A stretch of DNA of 60,000 nt, from contig CM022673.1 in the NCBI GenBank assembly GCA_012295275.1, forward strand, positions 9,130,788 through 9,190,787, written 5' to 3'. Position numbers and translations under genes: made by a program. This stretch comes from Chrysomallon squamiferum. Lineage: Eukaryota > Mollusca > Gastropoda > Neomphalida > Peltospiridae. Below, piece by piece: positions 14,150 through 28,837 of the stretch (position 1 is its first letter; each line of letters starts with the position of its first letter). Under the pieces are notes generated by a model. It had not been told where the DNA came from. It made no database searches and saw only the letters and a list, made by a program, of their open reading frames with translations.

Positions 14150-14365
14150 AAATGATAATGATGATGATGATGGTAAAAACAACAACCACACCATTAATAT
14201 CAGTAACATCAATAATAACAGCAACAGTTATTATTATTATTATTATTACAACTTCTATTACTACTACTACTACAATACTACAGCTACAACTTCTACCAGT
14301 ACAGCTTCTACCATTAATACTAATATTACTACTACCACTACTACTACTACTACTATAATTATTAT
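14150..14365. repeat. Mixed trinucleotide array (ATG, ATT, ACT)
   Basis: Successive runs of GAT, AAC, TTA and CTA units; the low-complexity ORFs here are repeat artefacts. Confidence 0.85.
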
Positions 14366-15789
14366 TATTACTTATGTTCTTGTTGTTGTTCCTATTTGGC
14401 TAGTTTATTGTTTATTTCATTGTTTGATGCGCTGCTTAACGTTTTGTTTGTTTAGTTATTTTGGTTGGTTGTTTGGTTGCTTGGTGGGTTGATTGCTTGA
14501 TCTGATAGTTGACTACTGGTAGATTGCTGTGTTTATTATTTGCGTATAAGTTGTTTGTGTTTTTTATTTTTTATTTGGTTGGTTGAGTGGGTAGGTTGTC
14601 ATTTAAACAGATAGCTGCTTTATAGTTAGTTGGTTAGTTTGTTGGTCGAATGGTTAGCTGGTGATTGTTATTTCCGTGCAGACAAAAAGCAAGGAACTAA
14701 TCAGAACAAACCAAGTATTCCCGCAGTCACTTTATGTTTTGGCACAAAGACAAATTATACTTATTTGCATTTGTATTAAAAGCCTTTTCCCCGGAGATAC
14801 AGAAACACACGAGACGACGGCCATACAGACAAATAAAGGGAGGGTATTAATATCAATAAAACCGATTAACTGTGATGCCCAACGAACCTTAAACAATTAA
14901 ACGTGAATCACCCTCTTACAGGGGATAAGTTGAAACAATGCTTCGTTAATTTTGAGACTTAATTTATGGAAACGTGCCATAAAAGAGTTGGCCGTTTTCT
15001 AATCGACGTATTCTTATCACGATCATTTGAAATGTATCTCTTGAAGAGAAGACAAGCTTGCGCGGCATTTTGCTGGTCAAAGGAGCGGCTCCTCAACAGT
15101 GTTTGTTCAGTGTATTTCTTTTCTTTCTTCCTTTTTTTTTTTTTTTTTTTTTTTTTACATAGTTCTCTGTGGCCATATGTTATCCGCAGTAAACTGCCAA
15201 GGCTATTCTCACACGGATAAATATTTGAGACAAAAGATAAAAGTTTAACCCAAAAAAAAGAGATAATCAGATTGTGTTGAAGTTACATCACACTGGTAGT
15301 CAAACCGATTCTTGCCCTTTCGTTCAAATAAATAAGAAATAAATTTAAAAGTGCTGAAGTTTAATAATCAATATACTACTCAAGGATGTCGAAACTGAAG
15401 AGGATTATGTTAACGATTATGATGCCAGTGATGAGACGGTGATGATGATTATACAACAGCTATAATGTTAGAACTGAAAGCAGCTTTGTTGATAAAGAAA
15501 CAGGCAAATATTTATTTATTTATTTATTTGAATTTTAAAATGTGTTGTAAACTTTAAATGTTTAGCCGTTTTCTTTGTTCTTTTTCTTTTTTCTTCTAAT
15601 AAATATCGTCATCAATTTCAAAATTACAAAGTAAAACCTGATAATATTTCAAACTACAAAACCAAAATGCTTTTATAAACTCTTAACGAGATCAAAAACG
15701 TTTTACAATAACTATCTGAATAAAATTCTTCTGTCTGATGTCATCTCTCTGAGCTTTCATCTTACAAATATTAAATACACTAAAACACG

Positions 15790-16318
15790 AGGCCAGACAC
15801 GCGTTGGTCGTCACAAACCCGTATTAGCCATAACAGTCGTTTGCGGCACGTCATCTGTGATTTGTTGGACCTTTACGTGTACTATCGGTTGCAGCATTAG
15901 AAAACAAATGGCTGCCCACTGTAAATGACTCAACACTCTCAAGTAGCCTGCGACATAAAGTAAATCCGTCCACGAAGAATCCACCGGCGAGGTAAAACTT
16001 AAGGAACGCCAGTCTTGGAAATTAAGAACTTTATCGCCGCGTTTGGGAGCGGCAGGAAATTGACGTCCGGTTGGCAATATGGCGTCCGGTGTAAACGCTA
16101 ACTGCGTAATGGTGACAAATTGACAAGCTGTTAAGACGCTGGAATAAATATTTCAAACGTGTATGAAAATTAGATAAATCAAAAGAACAAGGTTGGACGT
16201 ATATTCTCGTTTGTTAATCATGCCGTGCAGGCAATGAATTTAAATAGACAGTTACGAGAATCCATTCTAATTGCGTAATCACGCCTGTCGTGTAGTTTAG
16301 GTCTTGTACAGTCACGAC

Positions 16319-16320
<2 letters not shown>
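15790..16320. other. Higher-complexity island without a recognised gene
   Basis: About 500 bp of non-repetitive, less AT-rich sequence between genes A and B. An 88-codon minus ORF (16077-15811) resembles nothing I know. A regulatory element is one possibility. Confidence 0.3.

Positions 16321-16323
<3 letters not shown>

Positions 16324-16396
<73 letters not shown>
16324..16396. repeat. (TA)n-(GA)n compound microsatellite
   Basis: TA run at 16324-16352 passing into GA at 16353-16396. Confidence 0.95.
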
Positions 16397-16398
<2 letters not shown>

Positions 16399-17231
16399 TA
16401 CAGTTTTGTTATCAAGGTGATACTGTACTGAAGTTTTCAAAAGGTTTACCACTTTTCTTCTATTTTCGTAAAATATGAGATGAAAAGAAGTTTGCCTCTG
16501 CCTGTGTAATTATACACCAATATAAAAACATTTATTTATATACTCAATACTGTAAATCTTAAAGTTAATTAATTTGTAATTATATTTTGCTAATACAGTT
16601 TGCATTAATACTATACTGCATTTTTCTCACCCACACTACCCTCGGCACACATACATGCACGCACTCACACGCATTCATATGAAATAGTTTGTATTTTCAA
16701 AACAGAAATTCTGTTATTACCATTATAAGGACAGTAAAACAAAGATATACAACCACCAACTAATCATTTTAAAATTAAAAAAAAAAAAAAAGACTGAATG
16801 ACTCAAGGTCTTTTCAAAGAAAAAAAAACAAAACAAAACAAAAATCCCCAGGAAATCAAAAGCAGTAAAATAGAAATACTATCCTGTGCGATCCAGGAAA
16901 CATGAAAATAAAAAACTGAAAATCAGAACATAAACTAAAAGTTAAAAGCCACCTCATACATATTCCTCCTTCACCATCCTTAAATTTGTTTTCTTGCTGA
17001 CTTCATCCCACAAGCGATTTGGAAAAAAATAAAAAAGGAAAAAGGCCATACGTACTGACATAAACTTGTTTTCAATGAAACGTGCTAAATGTTACATATG
17101 TTCTTCTTCTCTTGGTAGATGAGAACTAAGTTAAAACAAATGATCGTATTTAACTTTTGAAAGGTACAAATGATTCGTCTTCCTGTTTTGATAATTTAGG
17201 GTTTATATATTTTTTATAGCTTATGTGGGAG

Positions 17232-17233
<2 letters not shown>

Positions 17234-17291
<58 letters not shown>

Positions 17292-17475
17292 TTATTATTA
17301 TAATTATTATGACAACAATAACAAAATTATAATTATAGAAGCAGTTATAATTACCGTGATTTATATTTTTTTTTATTTCTAATTTCTGTTCTTTTTTTTT
17401 AAATTGGATTAATTATTATTTAGTTTAGATTCATTTTGTTTTATTTATACTGATTACTACCATACGATAACGATG

Positions 17476-17519
<44 letters not shown>

Positions 17520-17615
17520 CAACAACAACAATAATAACATCAAGAACAATGTCAGTAATTCAAGTAACTGTAACAAATATTTTGCTATTTATTATTATTG
17601 TCGTTGCTGTTGTTT

Positions 17616-17651
<36 letters not shown>

Positions 17652-17659
17652 TTCTTCTT

Positions 17660-17725
<66 letters not shown>

Positions 17726-17726
17726 A
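17234..17726. repeat. Cluster of trinucleotide arrays (TTA, AAT, GTT, CTT, TTA)
   Basis: TTA at 17234-17292, AAT then AAC at 17477-17537, then adjoining GTT, CTT and TTA runs at 17610-17726. Reads as poly-Asn, poly-Cys, poly-Ser and poly-Tyr in one frame, which is an artefact. Confidence 0.93.
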
Positions 17727-18459
17727 CCATCATAGGTCAGTGGTATCAATGATCACATAAAGAAAATAATTTGAAAAAGAGAACGATAACAAAAAAAAAA
17801 AAAAAATAAAATAAAAAATAAGAAATAAAAAAATAAGAAAAAAACACTTATAAACTTATGTGACTCAGTCGTTAACTAAAGACTAGCAATGGCCTAACCA
17901 AATGCCTAACTAACTGTTTAATCCGTAAACTAGCCAAATGCTTAATAAATGGCACAGCCATTGTCTTGAACACTGACAGATAACTAAGGGTTTAAAGAAA
18001 ATATTAGCCAATGGCCAAACCTATAACTTAAACAATGGACTAACCGAAGACTTGGCCAAGTTCTTAACCAGTGGCCAAAAAAAAAAAAAAAAAAAAAAGG
18101 CACAAATAATGGAATAACGAATGACTCAAATTATGAAATAAAGAATGACTCACACAGTGGAATAAAGAATGACTCAAATAATGGAATGAGAAATGACTTA
18201 ATGAGTAAACTAACTAAACCAGTTGCGGTCACCAAAAGTAGGACATTATGACCGTACTAAATCTGGAACAGCTCATTGAAATTCAAATAAAACGGTAACC
18301 AATACGAAGAAGTAACCTGAAGATTCCTAATTTAAGTGTCTTGTCAGAATGAATGATTTTTTCTTTTCAGCAAAGCTTCTTGTGTTTTACCCCATTAATA
18401 ATCCGAGACGAACTTCAGACGATGAATAATTCAAAGGTAGGTACCAAAAACAGATACTC

Positions 18460-18545
18460 TTTCTGATTGGTTTATACACATTTTGTTCAATAGTGCACCC
18501 ATGTGAGTCCTTGGGATTGAATATCTTCAGAAACAATATAAAAAG
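18460..18545 (+). promoter_or_regulatory. Core promoter of gene B: CCAAT-type element and TATA box
   Basis: TTTCTGATTGGTTTA lies at 18460-18474 and TATAAAAAG at 18537-18545, about 30 bases before the inferred start site. The first element matches the promoter of gene A base for base over 15 positions. AAGAGTGAGT directly follows the TATA box and recurs after the TATA box of the BRICHOS gene. Confidence 0.55.
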
Positions 18546-18565
18546 AGTGAGTAGAGAATAACTGG

Positions 18566-18616
18566 GCCTCTAGAAATTAAAAAATATCAACAGGATTAGA
18601 ACATCTCCTGCAGAAC
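18566..18616 (+). other. Probable 5' noncoding first exon of gene B
   Basis: Begins about 30 bases after the TATA box and ends at a strong donor (agaac|gtaagta). A 4.0-kb intron would lead to the acceptor at 22651, matching the 4.4-kb intron at the same place in gene A. Confidence 0.55.
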
Positions 18617-19454
18617 GTAAGTATTTGTGGCTTGTTATACAGAGGCTTAATTATTATTGTTATTACTGTTATTTTTATAAGTTTTTAATCTGTTTAGAAT
18701 CATAGATGTCACTACACTTCTGTAAGTAATATTAATATGAAATGCTTCGTATCTAGTGTGAATTAAGCTATCACAGAACGTTCGCGTGTATCTATAAATA
18801 ATTGTTATATTATCATTAAGCGTTTTATGACTGACATGAATTAAGCATCTAACAAGTTTCCAATACCGAGAGGAAACCCACTGTCGTCATTTAGTGGCCA
18901 GTTCTTACTGAATGGCGGTAAGGAGTCTTACTGGCTTATTCCGAATGGCAGAGAAAGTTTGTATAATGATTATAAAACAGAAGAAAAAAAAAATATCACG
19001 CTGGCGATATTCCGTGGCCTATTCTTGTCAGATTTTAAAGAAACACTTAGGTAAGTACTGCACTGCCTGACAAAGAAAGAATATAGTTTTGGTGTCTATG
19101 AGAAGGCTGAACTAAAAGATCGTCTCTTGCTAATCGAAAAAGAGTAGTCTACAGCAAGACTGTTGAAGATTTTCTTTCTCGATATTATGTATTTCATAGA
19201 CTTCGTTCATGTTGCATCATATATTAGTAATTTTAAAATATGTTAAATGCACAGATAAATGTAAAATTTTATTTTCTTGTGCGAACTGTCTCAACTGAGC
19301 AAATCCGTATCACAAATAAGTTGTTACATTCAAATGTTTCTATTTAAATTATTTATATTTTGTTCAGGGGAACAAAAGAAGAAGAGAAAAGAAACGACAA
19401 TGATGATGATTATGATAATGATGATAATGGTGGCTATGATGACGACTATAATTA

Positions 19455-19456
<2 letters not shown>

Positions 19457-19518
<62 letters not shown>
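19457..19518. repeat. (CT)n microsatellite
   Basis: 62 bp of pure CT within the first intron of gene B. Confidence 0.96.
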
Positions 19519-19521
<3 letters not shown>

Positions 19522-19655
19522 ACGAAAACTTAAGAATGCGTGCGTATGCACGTATATGCATCAGATTACATTTATATATGTATGTATGGTGTATTAGTAT
19601 GTTTCAAAGTAAACGTTATTAAAACAAACAAAAACAAAAAACAAAAAAAAAATTG

Positions 19656-19824
19656 GTTATATGAATGAACTTAATAACAGGTTACTGATAAATTCTTAGC
19701 CTGCTAGACGTTTAACAATGTAAACAATACTGTGGGGAAATGACGGCGAACTGTAAATACTTATACATTACTTAACAGCAAATGAAACCGCGATCTGGGA
19801 AATAATCTTACGTTCCACGTGTCT
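19656..19824. repeat. 169-bp direct repeat, copy 1
   Basis: Nearly identical to 21419-21587; the copies differ mainly at one spot (cttaacagc against cttcgcagg). Both follow an A-rich tract. It may be a terminal-repeat remnant of the gypsy-related element or one end of a local duplication. Confidence 0.9.
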
Positions 19825-20879
19825 GTGTCTTTGTCCGCAAAATTTGTATTTTTTTATTTTAATTTAAATTATTTTTAAATTAATGTCTCAGTAGCGAATA
19901 AAAAACTGTCCCCGGCTGCAGCAACTTACAAGAAATTTGAATACGACCATGAAAAGACGCAAACTTTGAGAATAAATGTTAACAGTTTCAAACTTTTGTT
20001 TTTACAAATGTTAATATCATCTTCTTCTTCAAATAATACTGTCATTTCATTTTAAAAGTCAGCTATGGTCTAAAATGGAAGTTCAGAAAAACAGTTATCT
20101 GATTCCTTACATTTGAGATAAAGACAGAGACATTTATTGAATTTCCACCAGGTTCCTGCAACAGATGGAAGCCTGCTGACAATTAACCGTTAGATGGTTA
20201 TTTTATAATAAATATGATCAATGCGTGACTTCCAAAATAAAACAAATTAGATCAACAGCTCTATTTAAGAGGAGTCGTCAAGAACTGAATGAAACAACTT
20301 TGTATCTAATCATAAATTGTCTGTTAAAGACTGTGGTTATACTGATCCATAGCGAATGCTTATAGATGCAACGCTTTTACATTCTTGTCATAATAAACTC
20401 CGTGAAAAAAAAAAAAAAAAATGACTAGATCAAAGTGTTGATGTTACATTATGAATGGGAATAAGAATAGAAGAGAATCATAAAACTTCGCTATAAAGTA
20501 CAGCAATAATTGGGGAATGCAGATTTCTATGTTTAATAAGATAACCAGGCGCAGATTTTTGAAAAACAAAAACGCTGACGTAGGTGAATATAGAAAATAT
20601 GATCTAAAACGTTAGGCAAACGAGAAAGAACTATGTGGAAGATGCGGATGATGCGGATTCGAAAAGTCACATAGCAACGTCCAGCTACGGATAAACAATG
20701 CGATAAATTTGATCGTTTTTCTAAACTGAGCAGAACTAAATCTGTGCCAGTCGATATCGTTGATTATCACGGTCATTGTGATGAACAATTCATTGCATTT
20801 TATAAGACATATTCTCCAGAAGACAATTTGCATAAAGTTTAAGCTATGAATTCTCTAAGTTTCATGCTGTCCTTCAAAG

Positions 20880-21160
20880 ATGAAAAACTCTGAAAAGTCA
20901 CATATATCTACTGAAAATAATCCACAGTTTTCTTCTGTAGATTTTACAAAACTATATGAAGATTATGGCATTGATCATTTTATTTTTTCTCCAAACTACG
21001 TCCCAGTGATGAAGCAAAGAGGGCTATACAGACATTTAACAAACTTTGGTCTAAAACCAGTGATAAGCAATTGTCTTAGTTAGACTATCAAACATCTGCA
21101 TTGTTAAGCAGTTTCTCAAGCCCAAGTTGTATGATATCAGTAATGAAAGTATGTGCGTAG
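20880..21160 (+). pseudogene. Decayed Ty3/gypsy-type integrase fragment
   Basis: Conceptual translation from about 20910 gives NNPQFSSVDFTKLYEDYGID then HFIFSPNYVP. This resembles the gypsy integrase core around its second catalytic Asp (usual form DNGPQF, then YG-x-H, then SP-x-Y). The expected acidic residue is replaced by Asn here. After a frameshift, EAKRAIQTFNKLWSKTSDKQL matches the region normally reading AERAVQT and following. In-frame stops follow, so it cannot be functional. It lies between the two 169-bp repeats in intron 1 of gene B. Confidence 0.6.
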
Positions 21161-21418
21161 GCACAGATACAGAGAACAAACAAATAAAAAAAGATAAGAA
21201 GAGAGATCCCCAGAGAGGACGGTCCCAATGTCAGATACTGATAAATGTACTGTGTCTTTGTTCTAGTCCTCTTATATGCAACAAAAATAAGTACAAACGT
21301 AACGTGTCAACTTCATCTGCGAAACACGAAAGATACAAGAAGAATCTTCATTACTTCCGATACATGGATGGAATAAATATGACGTTATCCAAAAAAAAAA
21401 AAAAAAAGAAAAAGTAGT

Positions 21419-21587
21419 GTTATATGAATGAACTTAATAACAGGTTACTGATAAATTCTTAGCCTGCTAGACGTTTAACAATGTAAACAATACTGTGGGG
21501 AAATGACGGCGAACTGTAAATACTTATACATTACTTCGCAGGAAATGAAACCGCGATCTGGGAAATAATCTTACGTTCCACGTGTCT
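21419..21587. repeat. 169-bp direct repeat, copy 2
   Basis: Second copy of 19656-19824, 1763 bp downstream in the same orientation. Sequence to its right (21590-21830) contains a RIITRNGRI-like reading reminiscent of gypsy C-terminal segments, too weak to annotate separately. Confidence 0.9.
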
Positions 21588-22658
21588 ATTTTTTACAGGA
21601 GAAAATCTTGTAAAACTCATCCTACCAATTTGTCCGAAAAAAGAAAATAATGTTAAACCTCCAGGAATGAACTTGTACAGACAAGTGTAAAATATCAGTT
21701 TAAGACGGTTAAAGAAGCATATCCTCTGTTTCGTATTATTACTAGAAATGGTAGAATTAGTAATCTTCCCAGTGCGATAGATTCATAGTCTGAGAACTTC
21801 AAGTCTTAGTATTTGCATCCAGAGCTGAGGCTAACTTCTAAAATTTTAATTTATGATAATTATTTGTGTTAAGTTATACTAATGTTTTAATGATTCAGTT
21901 TATCGTTTCAGAAAAAAGATTGTTTATATTAGCTTTTGCTGGATGTTGACATTTATAACTTATTATTGTGCTAGTGACACTGCCCACAACTGATTTTAAG
22001 ATAATAGTATATAGTGCCACTCTACTGGTTAAGATATTTAAATTTATTTTGGTTTACCTCTGACTGATACGTCACAAACCAGCTTGAGTACCCAGCGGCA
22101 CAAATCGTCTATAGTCATTATTTACTCAACAATAAATTTTTGTATGAACATAATGTTTTGGTATAGCTTTAAACAAATTTAGTATATTTACGACATCAAG
22201 ATATCAAGAGATATGGTCCCTGTATAAATCTCTTTGCTTTACTATCTATAAATATCTAATGTTGTTGTATATTATAAGAAGGATAAGTTATTAACATTGT
22301 AATAACTGGTCTTTAAATTTGTTAACACATCAGTATCTCTTTTTTTTCTTAATTTCTTTCTTCTTTTTTTTTATAATGAGGGGAAACTGAGCTTACTTCA
22401 CTTGTTATTACAAACTGTATCTTGCTTTAGTTTTATATATTCTACAGGGTTAAAACGCTTAATAAATGAAGGAATCATTACTGTTTTATTCTCAGTTTGT
22501 TTTCTGAATATTATCATGTTCCAAATGTTTAAATACGACAGGCTTAAAAATTTAGGATTCAGACACGATACCTATGGATGTGAGTACAGGATTTTAACAT
22601 GAGATTTTTTTTAATGAATAATCCTCTTTATTAAAAACTGTTTACTTATAGGACAGCA

Positions 22659-24588
<1,930 letters not shown>

Positions 24589-24757
24589 AGAAAATATGAA
24601 CATCATGAAAATGGAGAAAAAAAGGACAATACAATTTCTAGTCTTTTTTTTTAATATTTTGCTTGTATTATTTCACTGTTTGTTTACCCGTTTCATTGTT
24701 TCTATTTTTTACAATGTTGTGTTTCCGAGTTTTCTGTCGAACAAACAAAGAATCCTG

Positions 24758-24763
24758 AATAAA
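24758..24763 (+). terminator. Polyadenylation signal of gene B
   Basis: AATAAA 170 bases after the stop codon, followed by a GT-rich region (24782-24803). Confidence 0.6.
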
Positions 24764-24904
24764 TAATACATTATTAAAGATAATGTGTTTTATTGTTGTT
24801 GTTTTCTTTAGTTTCTCGGGGGGGGGGGATTTTTTTTTTGATTCTTTCTTTTTTTTCTTTTTTTTTGTGTGTGTGTGTGTATATTTTCGCAAAGAGAGCA
24901 AATG

Positions 24905-25063
24905 AAAATGTCATAAAAGACTGAGCCGGTTTCCATGACAGGTTTCACTTTCACAGATTTAAATTGTTCCAAACTTCCACGTAAAACTTCTGACAATCAT
25001 TATTTATTTATTTATGTATTTATTTATTTTCAAATATAATTAATAAAGAATTAATGTCATCAA

Positions 25064-25094
<31 letters not shown>

Positions 25095-25755
25095 TATAAT
25101 TCACGAAGAAATCATCAACAAAAATGGTTATCTCCCTTACACCACATTTTGTAAATTATTTACTATCAAAATATTTCTTATCTCTGTACTCGTTTGCATT
25201 CATGTTTTGTCTTCCCGTCAAAAGTCAGGGTTCCTCACAGGTTTTATCAAATTAAGTCTGTGAAACTGATTTTTCATTCTATGAAGTATAACAAAATCAC
25301 TATTTGCTACAGAGCAATAGCAAAATTTTCTGAAGTAGTAACTGGGTTTTTTTGTTGGTTTTTTGTTGTGTTTTTCTCATTTTTTTTCTCATTCAGATGA
25401 TGTGTTATTTAAATAAGTGAAAAGAGAAAGAGAGAGAAGTATATATATAATCAAATATATTTAAGTGCAAACATCGATAATTGCAAGAACGGACTCATTC
25501 GAACTACTACGATGATGAATCTAACCACATTTTTTTTTTTTAATTTTTTATTTTTTATTATTATTATTATTATTACTTTTTTTTTAATAGATGAAAAAAT
25601 CATCAAAGACTGAGTAGGTTTCATTAGCTGCTTTCCACTGTTTAAATTATTGTAAATTTCCATGTGAAAAATTCAGACAAATATTTTTATTTATTTATTT
25701 TATAATTTATTTATTTATTTCCAAATATAAGTAACAAAGAATTGATGTCATCGTA
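24905..25755. repeat. Diverged tandem duplication of about 160 bp
   Basis: 24905-25065 and 25587-25755 share blocks in the same order: aaagactga, ggtttc, tttaaatt, a TTTA run, then caaatataa, aaagaattratgtcatc. The copies are clearly diverged and lie downstream of gene B. Confidence 0.6.
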
Positions 25756-27938
25756 AAAAACGATAATAACTATAATTCTATTTTTAATTGTTTGTTTTTT
25801 CAGACATCGCAGCAAGGTTCAGGAAATAGAAATAATTCTGATTAAAATTTGCTAAGTATGTGTATAAATTATGAGCATAATATTTAATTTTTGTGTGGTT
25901 GTGATGGAACATTCCAAATTGATTGCTGTTGTATTTTTGGAATTTTTAAAGTATTATCAGATGGGACCATGATTATGAGTATTTTACAGTTCATCTAAAT
26001 TACTGTTTTTTAAAAACAAAAATAAGAAATATACTTATTGCAGTAGCTTTATTATATATTTTTCATTTCGTTTGACGAAAATGTATTTCAGAAATTTATT
26101 TGCTTTTGTTATTGTTACCTGTTCTGTATAATATTTTTTTGGATCAAAATTTCATCTTTTAAAATTTTTGTCATTAGAGAGAAAAAAAAATTCATCCTAA
26201 TTATAAGTTTAGTGACAATGATTTTGTGAATAATTATCATATTTAATCAGGCTTTCATTAACTTTACTAGAAATTGTATTTTTGTCTTCTGGTCTGCAAA
26301 AAATGTTGTTAGATCCAATTAAATGCCATGTTTAATTTTTTTTTTATAAATATGTTGATATGGAAATTTGATTAATTATCAAATTCTATTATAACTGGTT
26401 TTGTAAATAATAAAAAATTCAGTAAGTATTTATTCTACTCTCAAAATTGGCCAAAATTTACATTTTACATTTCATCATCAACACTATTTTTATGAATCGT
26501 AGTGATGGTTTATCTATGATTTCATGTGTCTTAGAAGGTAATTTTACAAAATATTTTGTCATTGTTTTGATTAATATTAATGTATATTCACTGGATAATT
26601 TAGATTTCTGGTGTGAAGTTGAATCAGTTTTTGAGCTAGTTTTATGTTTCAGTTTTTTCTTTCTTCACTTTATTTGCTGACTGATCACTTGATTCCAAAG
26701 CTTCTACTGTTTATATTTCTTTACAGTATAATAATGTTGGTAAATTTTGTATGATGTTTATTTATTTATTTTATTTCATTTTTTATTTTATTTTTTCTAA
26801 TCATTTTCATAAGCTAGAAAATAAAAGATATACTACAGATTTTACAGAAGAAGAAAAATCCTTTTTATCTGGTTCCTATTTTTCTTTCTTTTTGTGAAGC
26901 ATTAACTTTCATAACTTTTTTTTTTTCTTTCCAGAACCTAAGAGACTAAGCTCCATAGTTTTCAATGCATAAACAGATAATGTTATATTTGTAATTTCAT
27001 ATATGTACACAAATATAATACATTTGTACATACATTGGCACATACACGGATGCATACACCTGCATTACTAAAATACACACAGACACCCATCCCATTTTTT
27101 TACTGTATGTCTGATTCAGAAGAAAAATACGGGGCATTTATGAAATCTTTATTTAAGTTCAAGATACGTAATTAAACAGGAATATCTGTATCACTTCTTT
27201 CTTTGTATATGTATTACTGAATGATGCATATTAATAATTTTGCTTTCTGTTACAAGCATGTGATAAAGTAAAAGTAAATGAAAACATTTTGCTGTAAAAA
27301 TGCTGTGAAAGTGTTGTATTTTTGTTCGAATAGAAAATGTCTCTGAAAATACTTTTATATCTAGTTTGGTTTTTATTGAATGAATGTTTTGTGTATGATT
27401 TGATACTGTGTCATCAATTTTTTTTTTTTTTTTTAAATTATTATTTATATAAATTATAAAAATGAAATATTGTTGCATAATATCTGATCGCCGCCATTCT
27501 ACCCCTTCAAATCAAGAGTCATGACATCTGTTACATCTCGAATTTTCACCCATCACAATAATTATATATTACCCTGTCTGACTAGTGCTAAAATGTGTTG
27601 GTGAAATAAAAATATAGGCAAACTCATCAAGGCAGTTATCTGCAAATCAAAAAGATGTCAAAGTTAAATTGCAAGGTAGGTAATTGTATGTGTGTGCGCG
27701 CATTTCTAAAGACAACTAAAACTAAATTAATCTAGAAAGATTTTGTACACTTTCTAATGATAGATTTATGATACTCATCATACTGTTCAAGCAGATCAAT
27801 CTTTTCTAACAATAAAGTAGTAGTACCACCACATCTCTCTCTCGCGCGCGCGCGCAAATTGAGATGACATAATAAAAATATGTTATGGCATAAAGTGATA
27901 ATATATGATGTGATAAAACAAGACATAACAAACATTGT

Positions 27939-28045
27939 ATAATATAATATAATATAACAATATAGCAACATAACATAACATAATATAATATAATATAATA
28001 TAATATAATATAATATAATATAATATAATATAATATAATATAATG
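27939..28045. repeat. (ATAAT)n pentanucleotide array
   Basis: About 20 units with ATAAC variants at the left. Confidence 0.93.
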
Positions 28046-28117
28046 TAATTAACATATATTCATGACATTACAACTAATTGAAAATAAAAATACTTATGTA
28101 TTGAAACAGTGTAACTG

Positions 28118-28225
28118 ACTGTCACGGGGCCCAGCACGTAAGAGGTGTTAGCTTTCAAGAGCTAACGACCCTATTAAAATATGGTTCGTTTCTTGTCCAG
28201 GGACTGCGCCTTTTGGTGACGGCTC
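28118..28225. other. Short GC-richer segment with a small hairpin
   Basis: Contains gttagctttcaagagctaac (7-bp arms, 6-base loop) just left of the mariner element. It was not matched to a ribozyme or RNA family. Confidence 0.3.
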
Positions 28226-28253
28226 ATGTAACAGATACATATATTTGTGTATA

Positions 28254-28837
28254 CAGAGTGTCCCAAAAGTAACCGAACCGCAAACTTAAATAAAATTAGA
28301 TATTAAAAACAACAAATTTAATCTGTATATTTAGTATTTACAAATGTTCAAAATGTCTACCTTGAACTTCAATACAATCACTGTTTTTGGACGACCTTTG
28401 TTAGGAGCATTTGACACACTTCCAGTTACTTCAAATTTGGAAACAAGATTGAACACTGTCGATTTACTCGGTACAGGTGTTCTAAAGTTTACTTCCCATC
28501 TTTCTTCAACATGCTTGTAGCTAGTCATTGCATAGTAATCCTTAATAACGAAGATACGTTCGTTTAAATGTAAAGTTCTTCGCTGCATTTTTAAGAGTGA
28601 GGGTACCATTTCAAGTCAAACCATGGAGAATCCAGTAGCGCGCGATAAAACAGAAGTCTCGATCACGAAGAATACGACAATCAGGTAACAAAAATCATTC
28701 CAAAGAGTACTACTGACAGAAGTAAATGAACAGTACAAAAGATAACATAAAATGACATAAAAGATGGAATTAAATTTGTTATTTTTAATATCTAATTTTA
28801 TTTAAGTTTGCGGTTCGGTTATTTTTGGGACACCCTG
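28254..28837 (-). mobile_element. Internally deleted Tc1/mariner-superfamily element
   Basis: The element is 584 bp, flanked by TA on both sides (28252-28253 and 28838-28839). It has 67-bp terminal inverted repeats (28254-28320 and 28771-28837) that agree at 64 positions and begin CAGRGTGTCCCAAAA. The interior holds only the N-terminal part of a transposase on the minus strand. It lacks the catalytic DDE/D domain, so it could move only if a full-length relative supplied transposase. High repeat identity suggests fairly recent insertion. Confidence 0.88.
28331..28609 (-). pseudogene. N-terminal helix-turn-helix fragment of a mariner-type transposase
   Basis: The 92-codon reading frame contains TLHLNERIFVIKDYYAM, then a PSKSTVFNLVSKFEVTGSV stretch and NKGRPKT. 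This is the typical pattern of the helix-turn-helix DNA-binding segment (ERxFxVxxY, PSxxTVxxLVxKFxxTGSV, GRPxT). The remaining roughly 250 residues, including the catalytic triad, are absent and the frame runs into the inverted repeat. Not a functional transposase. Confidence 0.75.

Larger units (their letters stand above)
18617..22651 (+). other. Inferred first intron of gene B
   Basis: Contains the CT array, the gypsy-related fragment and the 169-bp repeats. 18640-19280 and 21830-22640 are AT-rich non-repetitive sequence with nothing I can name. Confidence 0.5.
24830..28110. other. Intergenic AT-rich region downstream of gene B
   Basis: No gene recognised. Contains the duplication above, a (TA)n tract at 25073-25098, an AT-rich non-repetitive stretch (25760-27730) and the ATAAT array. 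Confidence 0.5.

Noticed and set aside
15811-16077. 88-codon minus ORF in a non-repetitive island
   Set aside because: No domain, no homology I recognise and no supporting signals; kept only as part of an island.
18370-18437. Exon-like segment (ttttcag ... aaag|gtaggt) upstream of gene B
   Set aside because: It lies upstream of the TATA box and has no coding content; an alternative upstream exon is possible but unsupported.
20612-20833. 73-codon minus ORF next to the gypsy fragment
   Set aside because: Opposite strand to the integrase remnant and no recognisable content.
19656-21587. Complete LTR retrotransposon bounded by the 169-bp repeats
   Set aside because: The repeats lack clear TG...CA ends, no primer-binding site or polypurine tract was identified, and gag, protease and reverse transcriptase are absent.
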